From Ricinus communis (Eukaryota; Streptophyta; Magnoliopsida; Malpighiales; Euphorbiaceae), in contig NC_063256.1 of assembly GCF_019578655.1 (NCBI RefSeq), positions 22,544,005 through 22,608,004 on the forward strand: DNA of 64,000 nt, in the 5' to 3' direction. The position numbers and the translations under genes are program-made. How positions within the stretch are numbered: the stretch's first letter is position 1; every line of letters begins with the position of its first letter. Below the pieces are notes generated by a model. It was not told the origin of the DNA. It was given only the letters and a program-made list of their open reading frames with translations, and ran no database searches. Positions 62,301 to 64,000 of this stretch are shown in pieces.

Positions 62301-64000
62301 AACCCCATAATAGTGCTAATAATTTAATATGAGAAAATGACCCTGTAAAAATGGTATATTTATCAATATAAGAAAATAATCTTGTAAAACGTGTATATTT
62401 ATGAATTTGAGAAAAGAACCCCGTAAAAGTAGTGTAATTGCGAGTTTGTGAAAACAGCCTCATAGAAGGGGCAAATTTTTTAATATGAGAAAACAACCTC
62501 GTAGTACGGAAAAATTTATCAATTGAAAATAATAACCTCGTGATTTTGGTATATTTGTGAGTATGGGAAAACAATCCAATTAAATGGATTAATTTTATGG
62601 TATGAGAAAACGACCCCGTTAAAGGGGTATATTTATCGATATAAGAAAATAACCCCGTAAACCGTGTATATTTAATATGAGAAAATGACCCTGTAAAGTA
62701 GTATATTTATAAATATAAGAAAATAACCTCGTAAAACGTGTATATTTATGAGTATGAGAAAACAACCTCATAATAGTAGTGTAATTGCGAGTCTGATAAA
62801 ACAGCCTCGTAGAAGGGCTAAATTTTTTAATATGAGAAAACAATCCCGTAATACGGGGATATTTATCAATAACCCCGTAATTTTGGTATATTTATGAGTA
62901 TGAGAAAACAACGCCTTAAATGGGTTAATTTTATAATATGAGAAAACAACCCCCATAAAAAGGATATAGTTGTCGATATAAGAAAATAACTTGTAAAACG
63001 TGTCTATTTATGAATTTGACAAAACAACCACATATTTGCTAATAACTTATTATGACAAAACGACCTGGTGAAAGAGGTATATTTATCCATATAATAGAAA
63101 ACTCAGTAAAATGTGTATATTTATGAATTTGACAAAACAACCCAGTAAATGGGGTATATTTGTATATATAAGAAAATGACCTTGTAAAACATGTGTATAT
63201 TTATGAATTTGAGAAAACAACCGCATAATAGTGCTAATAATTTAATATGAGAAAACGACCCCGTAAAAGTTTTATGTTTATCTATATAAGAAAATAACTC
63301 CGTAAAGCGTGTATATTGATGAATATGAGATAACAACCCTGTAAAGTAGTGTAATTGCAAGTTTGAGAAAACAGCCTCGTAGAAGGGGTAAATTTTTTAA
63401 TATGAGAAAACAACCCCGCAATACGGCGATATTTATTAATCGGAGAAAATAACCCCGTAATCTTGGTATATTTGTGAGTATGAAAAAACAACACCTTAAA
63501 TAGGTTAATTTTATAATATTAGAAAACAACCCTGTAAAAGCGAAAATAATAACCCGTAATTTTTGTATATTTGTAAGTATGGGAAAACAACACCCTTAAA
63601 TGGGTTAGAGTATAAGAAAATAACCCCGTAAAAGGGATATATTTGTCGATATAGGAAAATAACACCGTAAAACATGTAAATGTATGAATTTGACAAAACA
63701 ACCCTATAATAGTGCTAATAATTTAATATGAGAAAACGATACTGTAAAAGTTTTATATTTATCAATATAAGAAAATAACTCCATAAAACATGTATTTATA
63801 AATCTTAGAAAATAACCATGTAAAAGTATTGTAATTGCGAGTCCGAGAAAATAGCCTCGTAGAAGGGGTAAATTTTTTAATATTAGAAAACAACTTCGCA
63901 ATACAAGGATATTTATCAATTGGAGAAAATAACCTCGTAATTTTGGTATATTTGAGAGTATGAGAAAACAATCCCTTAAATGAGTTAATTTAATAATATG

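Larger units (their letters stand above)
43607..64000. repeat. Higher-order satellite array, right segment (continues past the window)
   Basis: Same monomers, same orientation and same phase as 32,327-39,412. A clean reference unit is 50,519-50,906 (388 bp). Its ten monomers start at 50,519, 50,557, 50,596, 50,635, 50,673, 50,712, 50,751, 50,790, 50,829 and 50,868, with lengths 38, 39, 39, 38 and then six of 39. Monomer-specific cores in order are ccttaaatggg, gtaaaagggg, gtaaaacatgt, cataatagtgct, gtaaaaatgg, gtaaaacgtgt, gtaaaagtagtg, ctcgtggaagggg, gtaatactggg and cataattttg. Length arithmetic suggests several hundred monomers in the two segments together. Divergence between units is visible but moderate. 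Confidence 0.95.

Overview
This window looks like nuclear heterochromatin of a flowering plant, probably a eudicot. It is AT-rich, has no recognisable host gene, tRNA or rRNA, and is built from decayed plant LTR retrotransposons followed by a very large tandem-repeat array. The lineages point to a plant: an Athila-type element with a tRNA-Asp primer site, a Tekay-type chromovirus tail with a chromodomain, CRM-like chromovirus pieces with tRNA-Met primer sites, and a Tat/Ogre-like element with an extra antisense ORF. I cannot name the species.

Layout of the left half (1-32,326). 1-879: unclassified repeat. 880-8,796: an Athila-like element on the minus strand, internally deleted, keeping a 3' LTR, an extra ORF, the integrase tail and a truncated 5' LTR. 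9,090-14,350: a CRM-like gypsy element on the minus strand (gag on the right, RT and RNase H on the left), split by a second, internally deleted element on the plus strand at about 10,570-13,385. 14,840-15,460: three copies of a 228-bp repeat. 15,480-about 18,220: the 3' end of a Tekay chromovirus and its LTR. 18,220-19,292: an inverted copy of the Athila LTR. 19,382-20,505: LTR-like repeat. 20,506-24,091: a decayed CRM-like pol with its 3' LTR. 25,548-30,881: a Tat-like element (pol fragment, antisense ORF, 3' untranslated region, LTR). 30,882-32,326: an inverted repeat fragment and a second copy of the Tat antisense-ORF region.

Right half (32,327-64,000). A satellite array of at least 27 kb runs off the window. 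Its basic unit is a 38-39 bp monomer. About ten diverged monomers form a higher-order repeat of about 388 bp, and some copies carry an eleventh monomer (about 427 bp). Each monomer combines an A-rich block, a short G:C inverted repeat and an A:T inverted repeat. A 500-bp run of N (54,052-54,551) marks an assembly gap inside it. At 39,413-43,606 an Athila-like element is inserted with a 5-bp target duplication and without disturbing the phase of the array. It retains gag-protease in one nearly open frame of 812 codons fused directly to the last residues of integrase; RT, RNase H and most of integrase are missing, as is the 3' LTR.

Nothing here is likely to make a working host protein. The interest lies in the uncharacterised higher-order satellite (a candidate centromeric or pericentromeric repeat, by inference only), the gag-protease-only element inside it, and the short palindromic minisatellites carried by the flanking retroelements.
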